Source of the DNA: DASZIT01 sp035948855
GTDB lineage: Bacteria; Actinomycetota; Acidimicrobiia; Acidimicrobiales; RAAP-2
NCBI GenBank assembly: GCA_035948855.1
Contig: DASZIT010000081.1
Coordinates: 1-36,153, forward strand
Reading direction: 5' to 3'
DNA: 36,153 nt
Shown: positions 29,674-36,153 of the stretch, piece after piece
How positions within the stretch are numbered: position 1 is the stretch's first letter
How the letters are laid out: each line of letters starts with the position of its first letter
Made by a program: the position numbers and the translations under genes
Notes under the pieces: model-generated
Database searches by the model: none
The model's input: only the letters and a program-made list of their open reading frames with translations
Told to the model about the DNA's origin: nothing

Positions 29674-32058
29674 TTATCCCGAGGATTCGCCGGGGTCGTC
29701 AACCCCGGAAAGAGAGATCCTCTCCCGGACCATTCGCTCGACGGAGGCGATGGTTCCGGGGTCGACGAGCTTCCCGCCATCGGGCCCGAGAACGTAGAAG
29801 GCGTCGACCACCGCGGGGCCGAAAGTGGAGACCTTGGCCGAGATGACGTCCAGCTGGCAGTCGACCAGGGCCCGGGTGATCCGGTGGAGTTGGCCCTCGA
29901 CGTCCTCGGCCCGCACCTCCACCACCGTGGCGGCGTCCGAGGCGGTGTTGTCCACATCGACCTCGGTATCAACCAGCTGGGGTGCGGTGGCCCGGTTCGA
30001 GCTTCGGTAGGTCCGGGTCCGCTCGGCCAGGCGTTCGTCGAGAGGCAGGGTGCCGGCCATCACCGATGCGATGTCGTCGGAGAGCTGGGCCGCTGTCGGC
30101 CACCGGCCCCGGGAAGGTTCGACGGTGAACATCTCGACGGCGATCCCGTCCTCGCCGGCCACGTTGGCCGACCGCACGTTCAAACCGCGGAGGGCCAGCA
30201 CCCCGGTGACTTCGGCCAGGAGCCCCGGACGGTCGGGGGCGATGACGGTGATGATCGGTATGTCGATCGACAAAGCCGGGGCCTGATGAGCGCGAACCGA
30301 GTCCATCACGCTCCGGAGGTCGTCGGTCACCCAGGTGGTGGGGGGAGTCGCGTCCTCCCCGGCCAGGAGTTTGCCGGTTCGCTCGACCAGATCGGCCATG
30401 AGCCCGGCCTTCCAGGTACCCCACGCCGATGGCCCGGTGGCCAGGCTGTCCGCCTCGACCAGGGCGGCGAGAAGCTCGAGGGTGGATCGATCGCCGACCT
30501 CGTCGGCCACCCGCTGGGCGGTCGCCGGGTCATCGAGGTCCCGCCGGGTGGCGGTGTCCGGGAGCAAGAGGTGCAGCCGCACCAGGTTGACCAGCACGTC
30601 GACATCCTCAGGGGGGAAGCCCATCCGGGCCCCGATGTCGGCTGCCATCTCTACCCCGACCTCGGTGTGGTCACGCTTGGATCCCTTGCCGATGTCATGG
30701 AGGAGGGTTCCCACCAACAACAGGTCGACCCGATCGACCCGGTGGGCGAGGGCGGCGGCGTTGGCGGTCGCCTCCAGCAGGTGCCGGTCGACCGTGTACC
30801 GGTGATAGGGATTCCGCTGGGGCTTGTTTCGCACCGCGGGCCATTCGGGAAAGTAGCGGGAGAGGAGGTCACGCTGATCGAGGGCCTCGAGGGCGGCGAT
30901 GGCCGGGCGGCCGACGGCTAGGACCCGGATGAGGCAGGCGCGGAGCGAATCCGGCCACGGAGTCGGGGGGTAGGGAGCCTTGCGGCCGAGGAGGTTGAGC
31001 GCATCCCGGGAGATCGGGAGATTCCGCTCCGCGGCCACGGCCGCCAGTCGGAGCGGGAGGGATGCATCACCGGTGACATCGGCCGAGGCCGTCAACCCCA
31101 CCTCACCGCCGACGATGCCGATGTCGGGGTCGGATTCGAGGGAGGGTTCGTCCGGGAGCGGACTCTCGGATGGAGTTCCACGTCCCCGGTGGGATCGGCG
31201 CTTCGAGGTCGACTGCGACCACACGCCCCGCCTCCGCCAGGCATCGTCGGTCTCCCAGGCCACCTTTCGGCCGGCGGCGGCCACCGCCGCCACCAGCGCG
31301 TCGGTGTCGGTCTCATCGAGTGACCTGGCCACCTGATCCTGCTCTTGGAGGAGGAGCTTGTTGAGCTCGCGACCGGATTGGCGGTGGAGCTCCACCCTCA
31401 CCCGGGTCAGGACGGAATGGGCATCGGCAATCGCGACGGTGTCGACGTAGTCGGCGAGCACCGGCACCGCCCGCATCACCGCGGCCAACGCGCTGATGTC
31501 CCGAAGGCCACCGTGCGCTTCCTTGAGGTCTGGCTCGAGCAGGAAGGCGACGTCCCCGTGCGTGGCGTGGCGTTCGACCACCAGGTCGGCGAGGACCCCC
31601 AGCCACGGTGGCTTCTGTTTGGCCCACCGTTCCCGGGCCTCAGTCAGGAGGTGTTCGGCCACTTTCGGGTCGCCGCACACCACCCGGGCGTCGAGCAGCC
31701 CGAGGGCGACCCGTAGGTCCTCACCGGCCATCTCGATGACTTCACTCGGCCGGCGCACACTGTGGTCCAGGGCGATTCCCTCGTCCCATACCGGATACCA
31801 GATCTTGTCGGCGGTCTTGGAGACGTCCCGCAAGCCCCGGTGGACCAGCACCACATCGAGATCGCTGTAGGGGTAGAGCTCCCGGCGCCCATATCCCCCC
31901 ACCGCCACCAGGGCTATCGAGTGATTGTCACCTCCGGTCGCCTGTTCGAACAGCCCGGTGAGCCACTCGTCGGCGGCGGTGGCGTACTCGTGACAGAAGG
32001 CCTCGCCCTGGAGGTCGGCTCGGTCGATGAGCGCCTGTCGTTGCGCACGCATGGACAC
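29674..32058 (-). CDS. glnD: GlnD: bifunctional PII uridylyltransferase/uridylyl-removing enzyme
   Basis: A 794-residue GlnD (E. coli about 890). The nucleotidyltransferase motif GGYGRRELYPYSDLDVV lies at residues 54-70 with D66 and D68. A helical PII-binding region follows, then a low-complexity linker (about residues 285-340), the HD domain with HRYTVDRHLLEA and LLHDIGKGSKRDHTE, and two C-terminal ACT domains (ITVIAPDRPGLLAEV and VVEVRAEDVEGQLHRI). It modifies PII according to glutamine level. glnB/glnK and amtB, often adjacent in actinobacteria, are absent here. GTG 32058 is chosen because TACGGT (32065-32070) lies 6 nt upstream; ATG 32052 is the alternative. Confidence 0.93.
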   Translation of the reverse strand: MSMRAQRQALIDRADLQGEAFCHEYATAADEWLTGLFEQATGGDNHSIALVAVGGYGRRELYPYSDLDVVLVHRGLRDVSKTADKIWYPVWDEGIALDHSVRRPSEVIEMAGEDLRVALGLLDARVVCGDPKVAEHLLTEARERWAKQKPPWLGVLADLVVERHATHGDVAFLLEPDLKEAHGGLRDISALAAVMRAVPVLADYVDTVAIADAHSVLTRVRVELHRQSGRELNKLLLQEQDQVARSLDETDTDALVAAVAAAGRKVAWETDDAWRRRGVWSQSTSKRRSHRGRGTPSESPLPDEPSLESDPDIGIVGGEVGLTASADVTGDASLPLRLAAVAAERNLPISRDALNLLGRKAPYPPTPWPDSLRACLIRVLAVGRPAIAALEALDQRDLLSRYFPEWPAVRNKPQRNPYHRYTVDRHLLEATANAAALAHRVDRVDLLLVGTLLHDIGKGSKRDHTEVGVEMAADIGARMGFPPEDVDVLVNLVRLHLLLPDTATRRDLDDPATAQRVADEVGDRSTLELLAALVEADSLATGPSAWGTWKAGLMADLVERTGKLLAGEDATPPTTWVTDDLRSVMDSVRAHQAPALSIDIPIITVIAPDRPGLLAEVTGVLALRGLNVRSANVAGEDGIAVEMFTVEPSRGRWPTAAQLSDDIASVMAGTLPLDERLAERTRTYRSSNRATAPQLVDTEVDVDNTASDAATVVEVRAEDVEGQLHRITRALVDCQLDVISAKVSTFGPAVVDAFYVLGPDGGKLVDPGTIASVERMVRERISLSGVDDPGESSG

Positions 32059-32064
32059 CCGCGG

Positions 32065-32070
32065 ACCGTA
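32065..32070 (-). promoter_or_regulatory. -10 hexamer TACGGT of glnD
   Basis: TACGGT, 6 nt, then GTG 32058. It favours a leaderless GTG start for glnD over ATG 32052. Confidence 0.5.
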
Positions 32071-32143
32071 CCATCACCCACGACTGGACCCCGGCCCGCG
32101 GGGCGGATCTCCGACCTGCCGCCACCTGGATGGATCCGCCGGT

Positions 32144-32149
32144 TAGCCT
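32144..32149 (+). promoter_or_regulatory. -10 hexamer TAGCCT of the small membrane protein gene
   Basis: TAGCCT, 6 nt, then ATG 32156; same leaderless geometry, divergent from glnD. Confidence 0.5.
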
Positions 32150-32155
32150 GAGGGT

Positions 32156-32350
32156 ATGGCTCAACAAGAAAGCTCGGGGCTCAAGCTCTTCGACGCGGTC
32201 CTCTTGGTCGGGGCCGGCGCCATTGCTGTCATCGTGGTCATCTTCGTGATCACATCCGTTCTCAGCATCGTCTGGTTCCTGATCAAGGCCGCGATCGTGG
32301 TGGCGGTCATCGCCGCGCTGGGGATGTTCTTGCTTCGCCGCCGGCGCTGA
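32156..32350 (+). CDS. Small two-helix membrane protein (64 aa)
   Basis: A 64-residue protein, MAQQESSGLKLFDAV followed by two adjoining hydrophobic helices (about residues 15-38 and 41-59) and a final RRRR. The basic C-terminus predicts a hairpin with both ends in the cytoplasm. No family recognised. It is divergent from glnD and converges on the response regulator gene 28 nt away. Strong hydrophobic periodicity and a good promoter make it a credible real gene. Confidence 0.65.
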   Translation: MAQQESSGLKLFDAVLLVGAGAIAVIVVIFVITSVLSIVWFLIKAAIVVAVIAALGMFLLRRRR

Positions 32351-32378
32351 ACCGACCCACCGTGGAGTCAGTCCTCGA

Positions 32379-33074
32379 TCACAGCAGGCGCCGCTCGGTT
32401 GCCCAGCGGGTGAGCTGGTAGCGGCTGGAAAGCTGCAACTTCCGCAGCACCGCCGAGACGTGGCTCTCGACAGTCTTGGTCGAGATCGACAGTTCCCGGG
32501 CTATCTCCTTGTAGGCGTAGCCGCGGGCGATCAGCCGGAGGGTCTCCCGCTCCCGCGGGGTGAGCTGATCGAATTCCGGATCGAAACGGGGTTGCGGGAT
32601 CGGGTGGGATCCGTCGTTGCCGGCGAACGCATCCAGCACGAAGCCAGCCAGCTTCGGCGAGAAGACCGCGTCCCCTTCGGCCACCCGATGGACGGCGTCG
32701 ACCAATTCGGGACCGGAAATGGTTTTGGTGACATAGCCCCGGGCGCCGGCCCGGATGATGGCGATGACATCCTCGGCGGCATCCGATACCGACAGGGCGA
32801 GAAAGCGGATGTCCGGGTGGGTCTCGGACACCGCTTCGATGACGGCGTGGCCCCCGCCCCCCGGGAGGTGGACATCGAGCAGGACCACCTCGGGCGATCG
32901 TTCACGGATCATGTCGACGGCGGCATCGACCTCGTCGGCCTCGCCGACCACCTCTACGGTGTCGCCCAGTTCCGCCCGGACCCCGGATCGCACCAGCAGA
33001 TGGTCGTCGACCAGGAAAACCCTCGGCCGACGCTTCTCGTCGACCGGCCCGAGTCCGGCTTCCGCCGAGTTCAC
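32379..33074 (-). CDS. LuxR/NarL-family response regulator
   Basis: A 231-residue response regulator. The receiver domain begins RPRVFLVDDHLLVRSGVRAEL with the acidic pair; the phosphoacceptor is D67 in VVLLDVHLPGG, followed by the conserved Ser/Thr in LALSVSD and Lys in GARGYVTKTIS. The C-terminal LuxR helix-turn-helix is LTPRERETLRLIARGYAYKEIARELSISTKTVESHVSAVLRKLQL. GTG 33074 overlaps the kinase stop (GTGA), so kinase and regulator are coupled. It is the likely binder of the TCAGGG repeats at 34432-34468 (inference). Confidence 0.92.
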   Translation of the reverse strand: MNSAEAGLGPVDEKRRPRVFLVDDHLLVRSGVRAELGDTVEVVGEADEVDAAVDMIRERSPEVVLLDVHLPGGGGHAVIEAVSETHPDIRFLALSVSDAAEDVIAIIRAGARGYVTKTISGPELVDAVHRVAEGDAVFSPKLAGFVLDAFAGNDGSHPIPQPRFDPEFDQLTPRERETLRLIARGYAYKEIARELSISTKTVESHVSAVLRKLQLSSRYQLTRWATERRLL

Positions 33075-34432
33075 TGGTGGCGAGCCATGACCAGTTCGAC
33101 CTCGGTGCCCTTCCCGGGGGCGCTGCGTATCACCGCGGTCCCGCCGTGACGGGTCATCCGTTCTCGGATCGAGTCGGTGATTCCCCGACGGCCGTCGGGG
33201 ACGGCGCCGGGGTCGAATCCGACGCCCCGATCGTGGACGAACAGCGAAACCGAGTCCGGCTCGACCTCGACGAACAGGGAGATGGTGGCGGCTCCGGACC
33301 ATTTGGCCGCGTTGACCGCGGCTTCGCGGCCGGCCGCCAACAGCGATTGGAGGTCGTCGGTCAGCGGGCAGTCACCCACCACTACCGCGTCGACATCGAC
33401 GCCGTGATCATCCTCCACCTCTTGTTCGATGATGGCGGTGGCCACCGCCACCGTGGTGGCGCCGTCGTCGAACGATCCCGGCGGCCGGTCTTCGAACAAC
33501 CACGAGCGGAGCTCACGCTCTTGGGCGCGGGCCAGCCGACTGACCTCGCGGGGGTCACCCGCCGCCTTTTGAATGAGAGCCAAGGTCTGCAGGACCGAGT
33601 CGTGGACGTGGGCGGCCATGTCGGCGCGCTCCTGTGACCGGACCCGTTCCCGGCGCTCTTCGGTCAGGCTGCGGACGGTGCGAACCCAGGTGGGTCCGAA
33701 GACGATCGCGAACCCCATGATCACCGCCAACACACCGAGAAACCCGCGGGTGGCCACCCACGGGGAGGTGGTGGTCACCAGTCCGCCGAGACCACCGACT
33801 CCGATCGCCACCAGGACGACGCCCAGTCCGATCCGGATGAACGATGACCGCCTCGATCCGGAGGTGAGCTCCGCGGCCAAGGGGACCTGCCCAAGCACAT
33901 GGCGGAGCTCGGTGCGCTCCTCGACGCTCGAGCCTCGCCACACGAACACCAGCCCCGCCGCGCTGATGGCCACCGGCCAGGCGAGGTTCGAGGCGCCGGG
34001 CAGTCCGGAGGCGTCGACCCCCACGATGACGGCGATGACCAGGGTGCCCACCACCATGGCCAGCCTCATCTCGCCGGGATTCGACGTGATGCGTTTGGCG
34101 ATCGATTGGTCCTCGCCCTGGCGGGTGATGAGCAACCAGGCGGCCATGTAGACGAGCAGTCCGGTCCCGGCCCCCAGGACCAGCAGTACGGCGATCACCC
34201 GCACGACGGTCGGATCGATACCCAGGCGCTCGCCGATCCCGCCACAGACTCCGGCCAGGTACTGATTCTCCCGGGTGCGCCGCAACGGGCGGCTTCCGCG
34301 CCCCCGAGAGCGTCGGCGCGGCCTGGCACGAGTCGCGTCGGGATCAGGGGGCGGCGGGAGCCAGGGGAGCGGGTGCAGTGGGGTGCCTTCGGCGATCCAC
34401 GTATCTTCCCACGGCCGGTTCACGCCGACCAT
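33071..34432 (-). CDS. PspC-domain sensor histidine kinase
   Basis: A 453-residue membrane kinase. After a basic, Pro-rich N-terminus, a PspC domain (NQYLAGVCGGIGERLGIDPTVVRVIAVLLVLGAGTGLLVYMAAWLLI) is followed by several membrane helices and a HisKA_3 dimerisation region RADMAAHVHDSVLQTLALIQ with the phosphoacceptor His. The HATPase domain has REAAVNAAKWSGA (N box) and VHDRGVGFDPG (G box). Such kinases pair with NarL-type regulators and sense envelope state, as in EsrISR of Corynebacterium. The ATG overlaps a TCAGGG half-site; GTG four codons in is an alternative start. Confidence 0.9.
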   Translation of the reverse strand: MVGVNRPWEDTWIAEGTPLHPLPWLPPPPDPDATRARPRRRSRGRGSRPLRRTRENQYLAGVCGGIGERLGIDPTVVRVIAVLLVLGAGTGLLVYMAAWLLITRQGEDQSIAKRITSNPGEMRLAMVVGTLVIAVIVGVDASGLPGASNLAWPVAISAAGLVFVWRGSSVEERTELRHVLGQVPLAAELTSGSRRSSFIRIGLGVVLVAIGVGGLGGLVTTTSPWVATRGFLGVLAVIMGFAIVFGPTWVRTVRSLTEERRERVRSQERADMAAHVHDSVLQTLALIQKAAGDPREVSRLARAQERELRSWLFEDRPPGSFDDGATTVAVATAIIEQEVEDDHGVDVDAVVVGDCPLTDDLQSLLAAGREAAVNAAKWSGAATISLFVEVEPDSVSLFVHDRGVGFDPGAVPDGRRGITDSIRERMTRHGGTAVIRSAPGKGTEVELVMARHQ

Positions 34433-34468
34433 CAGGGAAAACCCTGAGACCGGGATGGGGCCTCAGGG
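34432..34468. promoter_or_regulatory. Three TCAGGG half-sites between kinase and PspC genes
   Basis: TCAGGG at 34432-34437 and inverted CCCTGA at 34442-34447 form a palindrome around AAAA, and a further TCAGGG lies at 34463-34468. The second and third also form the inverted repeat CCCTGAG/CTCAGGG. Placed in the divergent promoter, they are likely operators for the local response regulator. Confidence 0.55.
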
Positions 34469-34525
34469 TCGGGTTGCGGGTATGTCCCGATGGTGCCGAC
34501 CGAGGCGATGGCTCACCATGCAGGC

Positions 34526-35467
34526 ATGGACACAACCAATGAAACAACTGAACAGCCGTGGGCGGCGCCCAGCAATGAGCGGCCCCGTCGCTTGAGTCGG
34601 CAGACCGGCGGACGGATGCTGGGTGGCGTGGCCGGCGGGACCGCCACCTATCTGGGAGTCGACCCGGTAATTATCCGGATCGCCTTTGTGGCGCTGACCC
34701 TATTCGGCGGGTTGGGAGTCGTCCTCTACGCGATCGGCTGGCTGCTCATCCCCGAAGACGGAGCTGAAGAGTCGTTGGCCCAGAATGCCCTCAAAGGGCA
34801 GGGATCGGGAAGGCATCGGTGGGCGGCCATCGTCGTGGCGGTGATCGCCGTCATCGTCTTCTTCAGCCTGCTGTCGGGTGGACCCCGGTCATGGGGCCCC
34901 GGCTGGTTCTTCGGCGCTGGCCTTGTCTGGGTGGCGGTGGCTGCGGTGGCGATATTGGCCGTCGCCCGCGTCGGCGGCGCCTACCGAATCTGGAAGGTGC
35001 TGGGATTGATGATCCTCTCCCTGGTCGCCCTGGTGGCTGTGATCGTCGGCGGTGCCTTCACGGCGGTGGCGTTGTCGGGGGTGCCGATCCACGGGGGAGT
35101 GGGGGACAGGGAATTGCGCCCGACGGTGGCGTCACAGGTCCAGCACGACTACCGGTTGGCCATCGGCAACATGGTCCTCGATCTGCGCAACGTGCAATTC
35201 CCGGCCGGGTCGACTTCGGTCACCGCCAGCGTCGGGATCGGCCATCTCCTGGTGGAGGTTCCCCCCGGCGTGGACGTCAGTGTCAACGCCCACAGCGGGA
35301 TCGGCAATGTGACCTACGCCGACGGCCAGGGGAACACCGATGCCGCGTCGTTCGGGACCGGTTCATCTGCGAATGCGGGCAACCCGTCGGTGGCCCATCT
35401 GAATCTGACCGCCACCACCGGGGTCGGGCAGGTGCAGCTGGCCCGGGGAGCCGGGGCCAGCCAATAG
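34526..35467 (+). CDS. PspC-domain membrane protein with C-terminal toastrack-like domain
   Basis: A 313-residue protein. The N-terminal PspC domain is RLSRQTGGRMLGGVAGGTATYLGVDPVIIRIAFVALTLFGGLGVVLYAIGWLLIP split between a soluble and membrane part; three to four further hydrophobic segments span about residues 95-190. The C-terminal 110 residues, with repeated strands such as LRPTVASQVQHDYRLAIGNMVLDLRNV and VTASVGIGHLLVEVPPGVDVSVNAHSGIGNV, look like the toastrack (LiaF/DUF4097-like) beta domain. In comparable systems this protein inhibits the kinase (EsrI). ATG 34490 and 34508 are alternative starts; 34526 begins close to the conserved region. Confidence 0.82.
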   Translation: MDTTNETTEQPWAAPSNERPRRLSRQTGGRMLGGVAGGTATYLGVDPVIIRIAFVALTLFGGLGVVLYAIGWLLIPEDGAEESLAQNALKGQGSGRHRWAAIVVAVIAVIVFFSLLSGGPRSWGPGWFFGAGLVWVAVAAVAILAVARVGGAYRIWKVLGLMILSLVALVAVIVGGAFTAVALSGVPIHGGVGDRELRPTVASQVQHDYRLAIGNMVLDLRNVQFPAGSTSVTASVGIGHLLVEVPPGVDVSVNAHSGIGNVTYADGQGNTDAASFGTGSSANAGNPSVAHLNLTATTGVGQVQLARGAGASQ

Positions 35468-35472
35468 CCGGG

Positions 35473-36153
35473 TCAGCGGACCAGGGTCTCGAACAGGTCG
35501 ACGTGCTCCGCCACCATCCGATCGGTGGAGAAGTACCCCTCGACGGCCAGCCGGCAGTCGGAGCGCTTCAACTCCCCGAGCCGACCGAGGGCCTCGACCA
35601 TCTCTGCCTCGTCGTGGCAGAGAAATCCGGTCTTCCCGTCGTCGACGACTTCGGGGGCCGCCCCCTCGGGGAAGGCCAGCACCGGGGTGCCGCAGGCCAT
35701 GGCTTCGATCATCACCATGCCGAACGGTTCGTTCCACCGGATCGGGAACAGCAGGGCCGAGGCTCCGGCCAGGAGCTCGAGCTTCCGCTCGTGGGAGACC
35801 TCGCCCAGGTAGACGGCGTCGGGTCCCAGTTGCGGCTCGACCTGCTCGGCGAAGTACCGGATCTCTTCGGGTTCGCGCATCTTGGCCGCCATCAGAATGC
35901 GGATGCCGGCGGCGCGGGCCACGGCAATGGCCCGGTGGGCCCCCTTCTCGGGGTTCATCCGGCCCAGGAACACGACATACGGCCCGTCGGCATCCCCGCT
36001 CCCGTCGCCCATCGGGAATTGATCCACCTCCACGCCGTGATGGATGACCCGGGCCACGGCCACATCGGGCGCGGCGCGACGCTGGGCATGGGAGATGGCG
36101 ACGATCGGCACCCGGTCGGCGATCGATCGATAGAGGTCGGTGAGCTCCTCGTT
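35473..36153 (-). CDS. GT4 family glycosyltransferase, N-terminus outside window
   Basis: The frame is open from the window edge to the stop at 35473, so about 226 C-terminal residues are seen. VPIVAISHAQRRAAPDVAVARVIHHGVEVDQFP is the junction of the two Rossmann domains; VVFLGRMNPEKGAHRAIAVARAAGIRILMAAK is the nucleotide-sugar domain entrance, and RWNEPFGMVMIEAMACGTPVLAFPEGAAPEVVDDGKTGFL contains the E-x7-E motif of retaining GT4 enzymes. Donor and acceptor sugars are unknown. It converges on the PspC gene, with 5 nt between stop codons. Confidence 0.9.
   Translation of the reverse strand, partial: NEELTDLYRSIADRVPIVAISHAQRRAAPDVAVARVIHHGVEVDQFPMGDGSGDADGPYVVFLGRMNPEKGAHRAIAVARAAGIRILMAAKMREPEEIRYFAEQVEPQLGPDAVYLGEVSHERKLELLAGASALLFPIRWNEPFGMVMIEAMACGTPVLAFPEGAAPEVVDDGKTGFLCHDEAEMVEALGRLGELKRSDCRLAVEGYFSTDRMVAEHVDLFETLVR

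Noticed and set aside
29632..30921. A 429-codon plus-strand frame opposite glnD
   Set aside because: Shadow of glnD; repetitive Gly/Val/Asp/Pro composition and no motif.
1..36153. CRISPR array, insertion sequence, prophage or toxin-antitoxin pair
   Set aside because: No spaced direct repeats, transposase, integrase or phage motifs were seen; the Cas4-like gene at 4788 has no CRISPR context.

Overview
The window is chromosomal DNA from a high-GC actinomycete, most likely a member of Acidimicrobiia or a close relative (inference). Pointers are three F420-type luciferase-like oxidoreductases, the actinobacterial mec-cysO-cysM cysteine pathway followed by the same genes as in Mycobacterium tuberculosis (metallo-beta-lactamase protein, rph, rdgB), a short N-terminal GWW..SDGKWY motif common in Acidimicrobiia membrane proteins, and many genes whose start codon lies 6-7 nt after a TANNNT -10 hexamer, i.e. 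leaderless transcription. No insertion sequence, prophage, CRISPR array or plasmid gene was seen. Genes are densely packed and no gene-free stretch exceeds 300 bases.

Layout. 1-10.4 kb: a partial ChbG/HpnK (YdjC)-like deacetylase that has lost expected metal ligands, a small conserved protein, two LLM oxidoreductases around purE, a DsbA-like protein, a Cas4/RecB-like Fe-S nuclease coupled to a PAP2 phosphatase, an alpha/beta hydrolase, a DedA membrane protein, a small protein behind a possible 9-codon leader ORF, a PIG-L deacetylase, a HAD phosphatase and a third LLM enzyme. 10.5-16.3 kb: tRNA-Gly(TCC), a nitroreductase, a DHA2 drug exporter with a C-terminal winged-helix-like extension, a 23S-type m5U RNA methyltransferase, a pirin and a DUF1810 protein. 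16.3-20.2 kb: a three-gene oxidation operon (ferritin-like metal hydrolase, Baeyer-Villiger-type monooxygenase, short-chain dehydrogenase) divergent from a TetR regulator, with one palindrome lying on both promoters.

20.2-25.7 kb: a Dabb protein, then the ribosome-rescue pair ssrA (tmRNA) and smpB on the minus strand, with a long inverted repeat that contains the tmRNA 3' acceptor strand. Divergent from smpB runs mec-cysO-cysM, then MBL-rph-rdgB, with GTGA start/stop overlaps. CysO carries ten residues beyond its Gly-Gly, so it looks like a precursor needing trimming, plausibly by the adjacent JAMM protease Mec. 25.8-36.2 kb: a Pro-rich DUF4190-like membrane protein, a DUF4388 protein, a methyltransferase, an L,D-transpeptidase, glnD without glnB or amtB beside it, a small membrane protein, and a PspC-histidine kinase/LuxR response regulator pair divergent from a PspC-toastrack protein, with repeated TCAGGG half-sites between them (an envelope-stress three-component arrangement). 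The window closes inside a GT4 glycosyltransferase.

All calls come from reading the sequence and recalling families; no database search was run.
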